Assembly: GCA_013349325.1 (NCBI GenBank)
Contig: DUZX01000010.1
Coordinates: forward strand, 37,027-101,026
DNA from: Desulfuromonadales bacterium
GTDB lineage: Bacteria > Desulfobacterota > Desulfuromonadia > Geobacterales > Pseudopelobacteraceae
Reading direction: 5' to 3'
Length of the DNA: 64,000 nucleotides
Part shown: piece by piece, positions 18,616-26,650 of the stretch
How the letters are laid out: every line of letters starts with the position of its first letter
Numbering within the stretch: position 1 is the first letter of the stretch
The notes under the pieces: generated by a model
The model's input: only the letters and a program-made list of their open reading frames with translations
The model's database searches: none
What the model was told of the DNA's origin: nothing
Program-made: the position numbers and the translations under genes

Positions 18616-21600
18616 ATGTCTGACAACCTGAATAAACTCAAAGCAATTCTGCGGGAAATGTTTCAGCTCGACCAAGCCGACCTGGACTTTGGCATTTACC
18701 GCATCATGAACCAGAAGCGGGACGAGATTGAACAATTCCTCGACCGCGACCTACTGCCACAGGTGAAGACAGTCTTTGCCGGTTTTCAGGGTGATGACCA
18801 GAGCAGCGTCCGGGATGAAATGGACAAACTGAAAAAGACATTGGAAGACGCCGGTGTGGTTGCGGAAACGTCGCCAAAATATCAGGCGCTGCAAGCCAAG
18901 CTGTCTTCATCGGTAGATGTATCGGCACTGGAAAACGAAGTATTTTCTCAACTCACCAACTTCTTCCGTCGCTACTATAATGGGGGAGACTTCCTGTCTC
19001 TGCGCCGCTACAAGGCGGGCGTCTATGCCATTCCCTACGAAGGGGAAGAGGTAAAACTTCACTGGGCGAACGCCGACCAGTATTACATCAAGTCTTCGGA
19101 AAACTTCCGCGATTACACCTTCAAGCTGCCATCCGGCAAGCGGGCACACTTCAAGCTGGTGGACGCCTCCACCGAGCAGAACAACAAGAAGGAGCAAGCC
19201 GGCGCTGAACGGCGATTCTATCTATCAGACGGGGAGACACGGGGACAAGGAGATGGGGGGAGGTTTATTGAGGAGAAGGATGGGGAGATTTATATTTATT
19301 TCCAGTATGCCCCGCATCCGGAAAACAAAAAACAATCTCAGCTCAATACCGAAACAATCGAAGCAGTCAGAGCCTTTTTCTCCCAGTCCCCCAGTCACCC
19401 CTTCCCCCAGTCAGCCTTTCAACCCGCTCCGACCGAGAAGAACACCAAGCGCACCCTGCTGGAAAAGCACCTGAACGACTACACTGCCAAATATTCTTTT
19501 GATTACTTCATCCACAAAGACCTTGGCGGTTTCATGCGCCGGGAGCTGGACTTTTTCATCAAGAACGAAATCCTCTTTATCGATGACCTGGATGCCGACC
19601 ATGTGAAGGCCACAATCTCAAAGGTGAAGGTCATCAAGGAAATCGGGCACAAGGTCATTGCCTTTCTGGAACAGTTGGAAAACTTCCAGAAGAAGCTTTG
19701 GCTGAAAAAGAAATTTGTGGTGGAGACCGGCTATTGCAGCACACTTGACAAAGTGCCGGAAGAGTTGTATCCGGCCATTATTGACAATGCTGCACAGTTG
19801 GAAGAATGGAAGCGGCTCTTTACTATCCAGGATATTGAAGGGGATTTGCACACACCCAAATATACTGACCCGCTGACAGTGGCGTTCCTGAAAGCCAATC
19901 CCTTCCTTGTTATTGATACAGCTTTCTTTGACTGTGAGTTTACGGAAAAGCTGCTGGCGTCGTTTGATAATCTGGACGAGGCAACAAATGGTCTGTTGGT
20001 GCATAGCGAGAATTTTCAAGCGTTAAACCTGTTGGTAGAACGTTTTAGGGGGCAAGTGAAGTGCACTTATATTGACCCTCCCTACAATACTGGAGATGAT
20101 GGCTTTCCTTACAAAGATAATTATCAGTATTCGAGCTGGCTCAGCATGCTGGACAGTAGAATAACAATCTCCCGTGAACTGCTCAGCAGTGAAGGACTGT
20201 TTTTCTTGCAAATCGGTGATGATGAAGCCGGCCGCTCAAGAATTTTAGTGGAAAATATTTTCCCTGAGCGCAAAAACTCTGTAGTTGTGCGCCGTGGGGT
20301 AAAGAATGTTCAAGCTCAGTTTAACGACATTGATAAGCTTAACTTGGGGCATGACGTAATTCATGTTTGTGCCAACAAGGCTGGTACCCGGCTACCACAT
20401 CTACGGCAAAAACTTGAGGCGGAAAAAGCCGGTAAGTTTGATACGTTTTGGAGAGGTACTGATAGAGGCACAATGAGATATGAACTATTTGGTCAAACCC
20501 CTTCTACTGGTCAATGGCGCTGGGAGAAGGGGCGAGCAACTAAGGCAAAAGACGACTACATTTATTATCTGCAAAATGAAAGTGAAAATAAATCCCTTGA
20601 TGATTGGTATGTCGAAAATCTACAAGCTGGCACTGACCTTGATTTTGTTCGCTTGAATGAAGAAAATGTTGTTCAGTATTACGTCCCACCACAAGGACAT
20701 AAGTTAGTAAGCGACAACTGGCTTGATGTTACCTCGACCGGCAGTTTGACTGACTTCCCTCATGAAAAAGGACTGGCGCTTCTACATAGAGTTATTTCAT
20801 GGAATACGGCACCTAACGATTACATCCTTGATTTTTTTGCTGGTTCCGGTTCAGTCGGACATGCTGCATTCTCTTTCCCTTTGGGCCACTCCCAATCACG
20901 TCGATATATTCTTATAGAAATGGGAGAATATTTTGATACGACGTTGAAGCCCCGCTTAAAAAAATATATTTACTCTAAAGAATATATCAACGACAAGCCT
21001 GTCTCACGTAAAGGCTCCAGCCATATGTTCAAATACATCCGGCTGGAGAGCTACGAAGACGCCCTCAATAACTTGCAGCTAAAACGCACGCCGGAGCAGG
21101 GCAGTCTGCTCGAACAGCACGATAAGCTGCGTGAACAGTATATGCTCTCGTATATGCTGGATGTGGAAAGCGCCGGCAGCACATCCCTCTTGAACGTATC
21201 GGCCTTCGCCGATCCGTTCAACTATCGTATGAATATTGCCCGTGGCAATGAAACCAAGGAAACGGTTGTTGACCTGGTGGAAACCTTCAACTGGCTATTG
21301 GGCATCAAGGTGCTGCGTATCAGCCAGAAGGATTGTCGCACGGCTGATTTTGAGCGAGATGGAGAGGGGCGGTTGCAGATTGTCAAGGGGAGTATGCGTA
21401 AGGCAAATCCCCCCCAGCCCCCCTTTATCAAGGGGGGAGCTGAAAACCAATCTTCAGACAATTTTCACTGTAATCAAGGTGTTAAGTCCCCCTTGATAAA
21501 GGGGGATTTAGGGGGATTTGCCTTTCAGGAAGTTGAAGGCCAAACCCTTTCCGGGGATAAGGTGCTTATCATCTGGCGCACCTTGACCGACAACCCGGAG

Positions 21601-21786
21601 CAGGACAATCTGATGCTGGATGCATGGTTCGGCAAGCGCAACTACAACACGCTTGATTTCGAATTCTCCCGCATCTATGTCAATGGCGACAATAATCTTG
21701 AAAACCTGAAAATCGGTGAAGAGCGTTGGAAGGTGGCGCTGATTGAGCAGGAATTCAAGAAGCTGATGTTCGATGTGGAGGTGTAG
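18616..21786 (+). CDS. Type III Mod-like site-specific DNA (adenine-N6) methyltransferase
   Basis: Motif IV TYIDPPYNTGDD precedes motif I DFFAGSGSVGHA (beta-class order); ~450-aa N-terminal region. Confidence 0.92.
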   Translation: MSDNLNKLKAILREMFQLDQADLDFGIYRIMNQKRDEIEQFLDRDLLPQVKTVFAGFQGDDQSSVRDEMDKLKKTLEDAGVVAETSPKYQALQAKLSSSVDVSALENEVFSQLTNFFRRYYNGGDFLSLRRYKAGVYAIPYEGEEVKLHWANADQYYIKSSENFRDYTFKLPSGKRAHFKLVDASTEQNNKKEQAGAERRFYLSDGETRGQGDGGRFIEEKDGEIYIYFQYAPHPENKKQSQLNTETIEAVRAFFSQSPSHPFPQSAFQPAPTEKNTKRTLLEKHLNDYTAKYSFDYFIHKDLGGFMRRELDFFIKNEILFIDDLDADHVKATISKVKVIKEIGHKVIAFLEQLENFQKKLWLKKKFVVETGYCSTLDKVPEELYPAIIDNAAQLEEWKRLFTIQDIEGDLHTPKYTDPLTVAFLKANPFLVIDTAFFDCEFTEKLLASFDNLDEATNGLLVHSENFQALNLLVERFRGQVKCTYIDPPYNTGDDGFPYKDNYQYSSWLSMLDSRITISRELLSSEGLFFLQIGDDEAGRSRILVENIFPERKNSVVVRRGVKNVQAQFNDIDKLNLGHDVIHVCANKAGTRLPHLRQKLEAEKAGKFDTFWRGTDRGTMRYELFGQTPSTGQWRWEKGRATKAKDDYIYYLQNESENKSLDDWYVENLQAGTDLDFVRLNEENVVQYYVPPQGHKLVSDNWLDVTSTGSLTDFPHEKGLALLHRVISWNTAPNDYILDFFAGSGSVGHAAFSFPLGHSQSRRYILIEMGEYFDTTLKPRLKKYIYSKEYINDKPVSRKGSSHMFKYIRLESYEDALNNLQLKRTPEQGSLLEQHDKLREQYMLSYMLDVESAGSTSLLNVSAFADPFNYRMNIARGNETKETVVDLVETFNWLLGIKVLRISQKDCRTADFERDGEGRLQIVKGSMRKANPPQPPFIKGGAENQSSDNFHCNQGVKSPLIKGDLGGFAFQEVEGQTLSGDKVLIIWRTLTDNPEQDNLMLDAWFGKRNYNTLDFEFSRIYVNGDNNLENLKIGEERWKVALIEQEFKKLMFDVEV
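19225..19420. repeat. G-rich / C-rich repeat pair inside the methyltransferase ORF
   Basis: gacggggagacacggggacaaggagatggggggagg (19228-19262) and ttctcccagtcccccagtcaccccttcccccagtcag (~19378-19415). Confidence 0.6.
21400..21524. repeat. MITE-like inverted repeat inside the methyltransferase ORF
   Basis: aaggcaaatcccccccagccccccttt-atcaagggggg near-matches the reverse complement of cccccttgataaagggggatttagggggatttgcctt; read in frame as NPPQPPFIKGG...SPLIKGDLGGFAF. Confidence 0.85.
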
Positions 21787-21822
21787 AATCAGTTATTCGA
21801 AAATTTCGAATAACTGATTCTA
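21784..21822. terminator. Perfect 39-nt palindrome at convergent gene ends (probable bidirectional terminator)
   Basis: tagaatcagttattcgaaa-a-tttcgaataactgattcta; 19-bp arms, contains the stop codons of both flanking genes. Confidence 0.7.
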
Positions 21823-22206
21823 CCATTCTGTTCTCACCGGATAGCGGCTGATATGTGTATCCGGGGTGAGTATGGTCATGCCGCCAGCAATTGCCTGACA
21901 GATGATAATACGGTCAAACGGGTCTTTGTGATATTCCGGCAGGCGGGATAGCTGAAGTACGGCGGCTTCATCAAGCGGCAAGGTTTCTATCCGATGACGA
22001 ATGCGGTTGATTTTGATAAAATCGTGTGGAAGTTCTGGCAACGGCAGCTTACCCAAGTTGTGTTTTACGATAATCTCCCATGCTGATGCTACGCTAAGAT
22101 AAATATCATTTGAGGGGTCTTCAAACAGACGACGGGCAGTCAAGGACAATTCAGGACTATCGGAAACAAGCCAGAGAAACGAGCAGGTATCCAAAAGGAT
22201 GTTCAT
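21820..22206 (-). CDS. PIN domain toxin (VapC-like)
   Basis: MNILLDTCSFLWLVSD, ASAWEI, DPFDRIIICQA acidic PIN motifs. Confidence 0.9.
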   Translation of the reverse strand: MNILLDTCSFLWLVSDSPELSLTARRLFEDPSNDIYLSVASAWEIIVKHNLGKLPLPELPHDFIKINRIRHRIETLPLDEAAVLQLSRLPEYHKDPFDRIIICQAIAGGMTILTPDTHISRYPVRTEW

Positions 22207-22448
22207 AGCGACTTGCCGGAAAACAGCGCGATGGTTTCTTCGGGAAGTTCATCAAAAAATGAGGCGGGCAGCGTGAATGTTCCTTTAGCGAGACCAATCG
22301 GGCGTTTAGTCGCAACCTTGCTCATAATAGGACGTATTTCCGCAATTGGCTTGTTTCGTTTGCAGAGAATAAAGCTCTCTCCCTTTGCAACCTCGTCGAG
22401 ATAGTGGGAAAAATGGGTTTTGGCTTCTTGAACGTTTATAGTTATCAT
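22203..22448 (-). CDS. Phd/YefM-type antitoxin
   Basis: MITINVQEAKTHFSHYLDEVAKGESFILCKRNKPIAEIRPI. Confidence 0.9.
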   Translation of the reverse strand: MITINVQEAKTHFSHYLDEVAKGESFILCKRNKPIAEIRPIMSKVATKRPIGLAKGTFTLPASFFDELPEETIALFSGKSL

Positions 22449-22489
22449 AGTAGTTGAATAGTAAACCAGCTAGTTGGTCAGGTCAAGAA

Positions 22490-22595
22490 ATCTGATGGGG
22501 TGACAAGCAGACTGGGTGATGGGGTGACAGTGAGATGGGGAGACTGGGTGTACTCTGTTTCTCCCGGTCTACCCATCTGCCCATCCCCATGTCAG
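22490..22595. repeat. G-rich then C-rich low-complexity repeat upstream of the four-helix-bundle ORF
   Basis: gatggggtgacaagcagactgggtgatggggtgacagtgagatggggagactgggtg...ctcccggtctacccatctgcccatccccat. Confidence 0.7.
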
Positions 22596-23014
22596 AATCA
22601 AGTGGGAGCAAGGGGCAAAATCTGAAAATTCAAAATCATAAAGACCTGTACGTGTGGCAACTCGCAATGGATTCCGCCATGCATATTTATGAGGCGACCA
22701 AGAAGTTACCGACAGAGGAAAAATACTCCCTTGTTGACCAGATTCGCCGCTCGTCACGTTCAGTTGCGGCAAATATTGCGGAGGCGTGGCGAAAGCGGCG
22801 CTATGAAGCTGCCTTTGTCGCAAAATTGAGCGACGCTGAAGCGGAAGCGTGCGAGACGCAGACATGGCTCGAATTCTGTAAACGCTGCGGATACCTGCCA
22901 GAATCAAGGACAACCGAACTTGACCGGATGTACGATGACATCCTCGGTAAACTTATTGCCATGATAAACGGTGCCAAAAACTGGACAATAATCAAAACAA
23001 AGGATTCTAAATAA
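22535..23014 (+). CDS. Four-helix-bundle protein (S23/IVS family); native start probably internal
   Basis: KDLYVWQLAMDSAMHIYEATKKLPTEEKYSLVDQIRRSSRSVAANIAEAWRKR. Confidence 0.88.
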   Translation: MGRLGVLCFSRSTHLPIPMSESSGSKGQNLKIQNHKDLYVWQLAMDSAMHIYEATKKLPTEEKYSLVDQIRRSSRSVAANIAEAWRKRRYEAAFVAKLSDAEAEACETQTWLEFCKRCGYLPESRTTELDRMYDDILGKLIAMINGAKNWTIIKTKDSK

Positions 23015-26000
23015 TGTCTCCCCGTCTCCAAGTCCCCAGGTCTCCCCATCAGAAGTCTCTCGCTCTGAAATTCGATAAACGCCTGGTGCTGAACCAGTGG
23101 TTGCTGTCGCTCTTTGAAGTCAATAGCATCGACGAATTCTACGGTATTATGCGGGACGCCAGTGAAGGGTATGACGAGAACAATGTCTCCCGCTTCTACC
23201 ATCGCATCACCGAGCAACTCTTTGAACGGAGCGAACTGGATAATGACTTGCTGTTGTCATACGACCAGAACATCTTCCGCCACACCCAGGCAATCGCCGG
23301 GAAACGCGAGCCGGCTGTATCGTGGAAATATTTCCAGTATCTGTCGCTGCTGCTGACGGAAATTTATCTCGACCGCTATTTCTCCGATCCGACCGCGATG
23401 CTGGAAGCGCTGAACAGCCATGTTGCCGCATTCAACACGGACAAGCCGACACGGGACCAGGTGAAGCTTTACTCTCAGACCGACTTGAAAAAGCTGGCTT
23501 TCTGGAATGCTACCGGTTCCGGTAAAACTCTGCTGATGCATGTCAACATTCTCCAATACCGGCACTACCTGGAAAAGCATGGCCGGGAAAGCGAGCTGAA
23601 CCGCATCATCCTGCTGACCCCAAACGAAGGGCTTTCGCTTCAACATCTGGTAGAGTTCTCCCAATCCGGCCTGAAGGCGGAGTTGTTCAATAAGGACGGG
23701 GCAACACTCTTTTCCGGCAAGCACATTGAAGTCATCGACATCCACAAGTTGAAAGACGAGATGGGGGAAAAGACCGTTGCCATTGACTCGTTCGAGGGGA
23801 ACAACCTCGTCCTGGTTGACGAGGGGCATCGTGGTGCCAGCGGCAAAGACTGGATGGAGAAGAGAAACAAGCTCTCGGAAAACGGTTTCTCCTTTGAATA
23901 TTCGGCTACCTTCGGTCAGGCTGTTGCCGGGAATGCCGGGCTGTCGGAAGAATACGCCCGCTGCATCATCTTCGATTATTCCTACAAGTATTTCCACGGC
24001 GACGATTACGGCAAGCACTACGCCATCCTGAACCTCGCGGATGATACCAACGACACGGTTCGTCAAAGCTACCTGACCGCTTGCCTGCTAGCATTTTATC
24101 AACAGCAACGCCTGTATGCCGACAAGGAGCAGGAGTTTGCGACCTATCTGCTGGAAAACCCGCTGTGGGTTTTTGTCGGCGGCAGCGTCAATGCGGTGCG
24201 CACGGAAAACAAGAAGAAGGTATCCGACGTTGTGGATATTCTGCTGTTCCTGAAAGGGTTCGTGCAGAACAAGGCGGAAAGTGTCGCCACCCTGAAACGT
24301 CTGATGGAAGGCACTGCCGGGCTACTGGACGATAAAGGACAGGACATCTTCCGCAAGGCTTTTGATTATCTGCACACGACAAAGTCGGCGCCGGAAGAAC
24401 TGTATCGTTCCATCCTTGCCAAGCTGTTCAACTGTCCGGTGGAAGGTGCGGAACTGCATCTGGAAAACCTGAAAGGTGTTGGCGGCGAAATCGGCTTGAA
24501 GATGGGCGATAATGACTGTTTCGGCGTTATCAATGTCGGAGATGATAGCGCCCTGTTGAAGCTGTGCGAAGAGCAGGGTTTCTCCATCACCCAGCGGGAT
24601 TTTGCCACATCGCTTTTCCAGAAGCTGAACGACAGGAATTCCACCGTGAACATTCTCATCGGTTCCAAGAAGTTTATGGAAGGGTGGAGTTGCTGGCGGG
24701 TAAGCACGATGGGGTTGATGAACGTGGGCAAAAGCGAGGGGTCGGAAATTATCCAGCTCTTCGGCAGAGGTGTTCGGTTGAAGGGAAAAGGGTTCTCCTT
24801 GAAACGGAGCAGCCGTGCCGATTATGAACAACGTGCCCCCAAGTTCATCCGGGTGCTGGAAACACTCAGCATCTTCGGCGTGCGGGCCAATTATATGCAG
24901 GCGTTCAAGCAGTATCTGGAAGACGAAGGTTTGCCGACCGGCAACGAAGATATTGAGGACTTTTTCCTGCCGGTGTATCGGAACATCAGCGGTAAGACTT
25001 TGAAGGTTGTCCGGGTTAAAAAAGGAATGAACTTCAAAAAAGATGCTCCCCGTCCTACCCTTGGCGGATCATCCGCCAAGGGGTGCCGGGTAGTGCTTGA
25101 CTGGTATCCTAAAATCCAAGCGATGAAAAGCGGAGATAAAAAAGCGCCCCTGACGGTTATTGAAAAGAAGCATCACCCGTTGACCGTTGCCAATGTTGCC
25201 TTTATGAACATTGACGCACTCTGGTTCGAGTTGCAAAAGTTCAAAAACGAGCGGTCGTGGTATAACCTGACCGTGACACGGGACGCTATTCCGGCACTGC
25301 TTGCTGATGATGCCTGGTATAAGCTCCTTATCCCGGAAGAGGAACTGCAATTTGCCGGAAGCAACGATTTCAAGCGCATCAGAAGTTGGCAAGAAATAGC
25401 CGCTTCGCTGCTGAAAAAATACTGCGAAGCTTTTTTTGCTGACCAGCAATCCAAGTGGGAAAGCAATCACTCTGAATATGTGGAACTGCCGGAAGAAGAG
25501 TTGGGGCTTCCCCAGGATGCTGACGGCAACCCCGGCTATCGCTTCACTATCGACAAGAGCGAACATCTTGGCGTGCTGGAAAAACTGAAAGAACTGAAAG
25601 AAGCCTTCAAAGCCGGCAAAATGAAGGATTTGGATGTCAAGCAAGGCGTGCTGTCGTCATTCAACTTCAATCGACACATCTATGGACCGCTCATTCATAT
25701 CTCCGGCACTTCCGGCATACAGGTTGCCCCTGTGCATCTGAACGATGGGGAACGGGATTTCGTGCTGCATCTGCGTGAGTTCTTCACTGCCAATACTTCT
25801 TTCTTTGAAGGCAAGGAACTATATCTGCTGCGTAATCAAAGCAAAGGTAAGGGTATTGGGCTTTATACCGAAGGTTCGTCGTTCTACCCCGACTTCATCC
25901 TCTGGCTGGTTGTTGGCGACATACAGTATGTGTCCTTCGTTGACCCGAAAGGCATCCGCAACCTCAACGGGCTGAATGACCAGAAAATTCAGTTTCATAA

Positions 26001-26211
26001 AGGCATCAAAGCGGTTGAAGCCCGCCTGGGAGATACACAGGTGGTGCTCAACTCCTTTATTGTATCCACAACACCATATAAAGATGGTGGTTGGTGGGAT
26101 GATACCTGGTCTCTGGCGGATTTTGAGGCCAACAACGTCCTGTTCCAGAAGGACGACCCGAAGTATATCGGCAAGCTGTTGGCGAAGGTGCTGCCATCAT
26201 CACCGGTTTGA
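23014..26211 (+). CDS. Type III restriction-like Res subunit (helicase + PD-(D/E)XK nuclease)
   Basis: Walker A NATGSGKTLLM, VDEGHRG, QLFGRGVRLKG, C-terminal YPDFILWL...VSFVDPKG. Confidence 0.93.
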   Translation: MSPRLQVPRSPHQKSLALKFDKRLVLNQWLLSLFEVNSIDEFYGIMRDASEGYDENNVSRFYHRITEQLFERSELDNDLLLSYDQNIFRHTQAIAGKREPAVSWKYFQYLSLLLTEIYLDRYFSDPTAMLEALNSHVAAFNTDKPTRDQVKLYSQTDLKKLAFWNATGSGKTLLMHVNILQYRHYLEKHGRESELNRIILLTPNEGLSLQHLVEFSQSGLKAELFNKDGATLFSGKHIEVIDIHKLKDEMGEKTVAIDSFEGNNLVLVDEGHRGASGKDWMEKRNKLSENGFSFEYSATFGQAVAGNAGLSEEYARCIIFDYSYKYFHGDDYGKHYAILNLADDTNDTVRQSYLTACLLAFYQQQRLYADKEQEFATYLLENPLWVFVGGSVNAVRTENKKKVSDVVDILLFLKGFVQNKAESVATLKRLMEGTAGLLDDKGQDIFRKAFDYLHTTKSAPEELYRSILAKLFNCPVEGAELHLENLKGVGGEIGLKMGDNDCFGVINVGDDSALLKLCEEQGFSITQRDFATSLFQKLNDRNSTVNILIGSKKFMEGWSCWRVSTMGLMNVGKSEGSEIIQLFGRGVRLKGKGFSLKRSSRADYEQRAPKFIRVLETLSIFGVRANYMQAFKQYLEDEGLPTGNEDIEDFFLPVYRNISGKTLKVVRVKKGMNFKKDAPRPTLGGSSAKGCRVVLDWYPKIQAMKSGDKKAPLTVIEKKHHPLTVANVAFMNIDALWFELQKFKNERSWYNLTVTRDAIPALLADDAWYKLLIPEEELQFAGSNDFKRIRSWQEIAASLLKKYCEAFFADQQSKWESNHSEYVELPEEELGLPQDADGNPGYRFTIDKSEHLGVLEKLKELKEAFKAGKMKDLDVKQGVLSSFNFNRHIYGPLIHISGTSGIQVAPVHLNDGERDFVLHLREFFTANTSFFEGKELYLLRNQSKGKGIGLYTEGSSFYPDFILWLVVGDIQYVSFVDPKGIRNLNGLNDQKIQFHKGIKAVEARLGDTQVVLNSFIVSTTPYKDGGWWDDTWSLADFEANNVLFQKDDPKYIGKLLAKVLPSSPV

Positions 26212-26418
26212 CGGTAGGAGCGTGCATGGCAAGAAGGAATAAGCCGTATGAAATTGTCATGGAAGGGTTTGATGACTTAAATACACCAGGCATAGATCCC
26301 CCTGATGCAGGGGGGGCTGTGGCCTGCTGATAATTTTATGCCATTCCGCTGTCTCCGGCAGCAACGGAACGTCTATACGCAGCTACCGCCTGGTCCTGCA
26401 CTGAAGCGGGAATGCTTT

Positions 26419-26649
26419 TCATGCCATATCCTCATCCGAAAAGACCTCCCGCATCAGGCGGATCGTCTCTTCGGCATACTCCTCATCCAGTTTTGAAATT
26501 GCGAATCCGGCATGGACGATTACGTAGTCACCGACGGCCACCTCTTCACCCAGCAGCATGATGCTGGCCTCTTTGCTGACGCCGTCCACTTCGGCGACAA
26601 TATCGTCACCATCCCTGCTGATAATTTTCATCGGTACACCAAGACACAT
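26419..26649 (-). CDS. hypC: HypC/HybG/HupF hydrogenase maturation chaperone
   Basis: MCLGVPMKII N-terminus; adjacent to hypF. Confidence 0.95.
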   Translation of the reverse strand: MCLGVPMKIISRDGDDIVAEVDGVSKEASIMLLGEEVAVGDYVIVHAGFAISKLDEEYAEETIRLMREVFSDEDMA

Positions 26650-26650
26650 A

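Noticed and set aside
22535-23014. Four-helix-bundle gene as a diversity-generating retroelement Avd subunit
   Set aside because: No reverse transcriptase and no TR/VR repeat pair found nearby.
23257-24066. 269-aa minus-strand ORF opposite Res
   Set aside because: Helicase motifs are on the + strand; the antisense product resembles nothing known.
14553-26211. Assignment of the island to DISARM or BREX
   Set aside because: An SNF2 helicase and methyltransferase are present, but no DUF1998/DrmA-DrmB-type or PglZ/BrxC-type genes are visible; the Mod/Res pair is type III-like.
26226-26330. 34-aa ORF MARRNKPYEIVMEGFDDLNTPGIDPPDAGGAVAC after Res
   Set aside because: Too short and partly repeat-derived at the end; could be a truncated gene but not supportable.
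13850-26420. Integrative element with tRNA-Pro attachment site
   Set aside because: No integrase gene and no direct repeat of the tRNA 3' end recognised near the right edge; the tRNA position is only suggestive.
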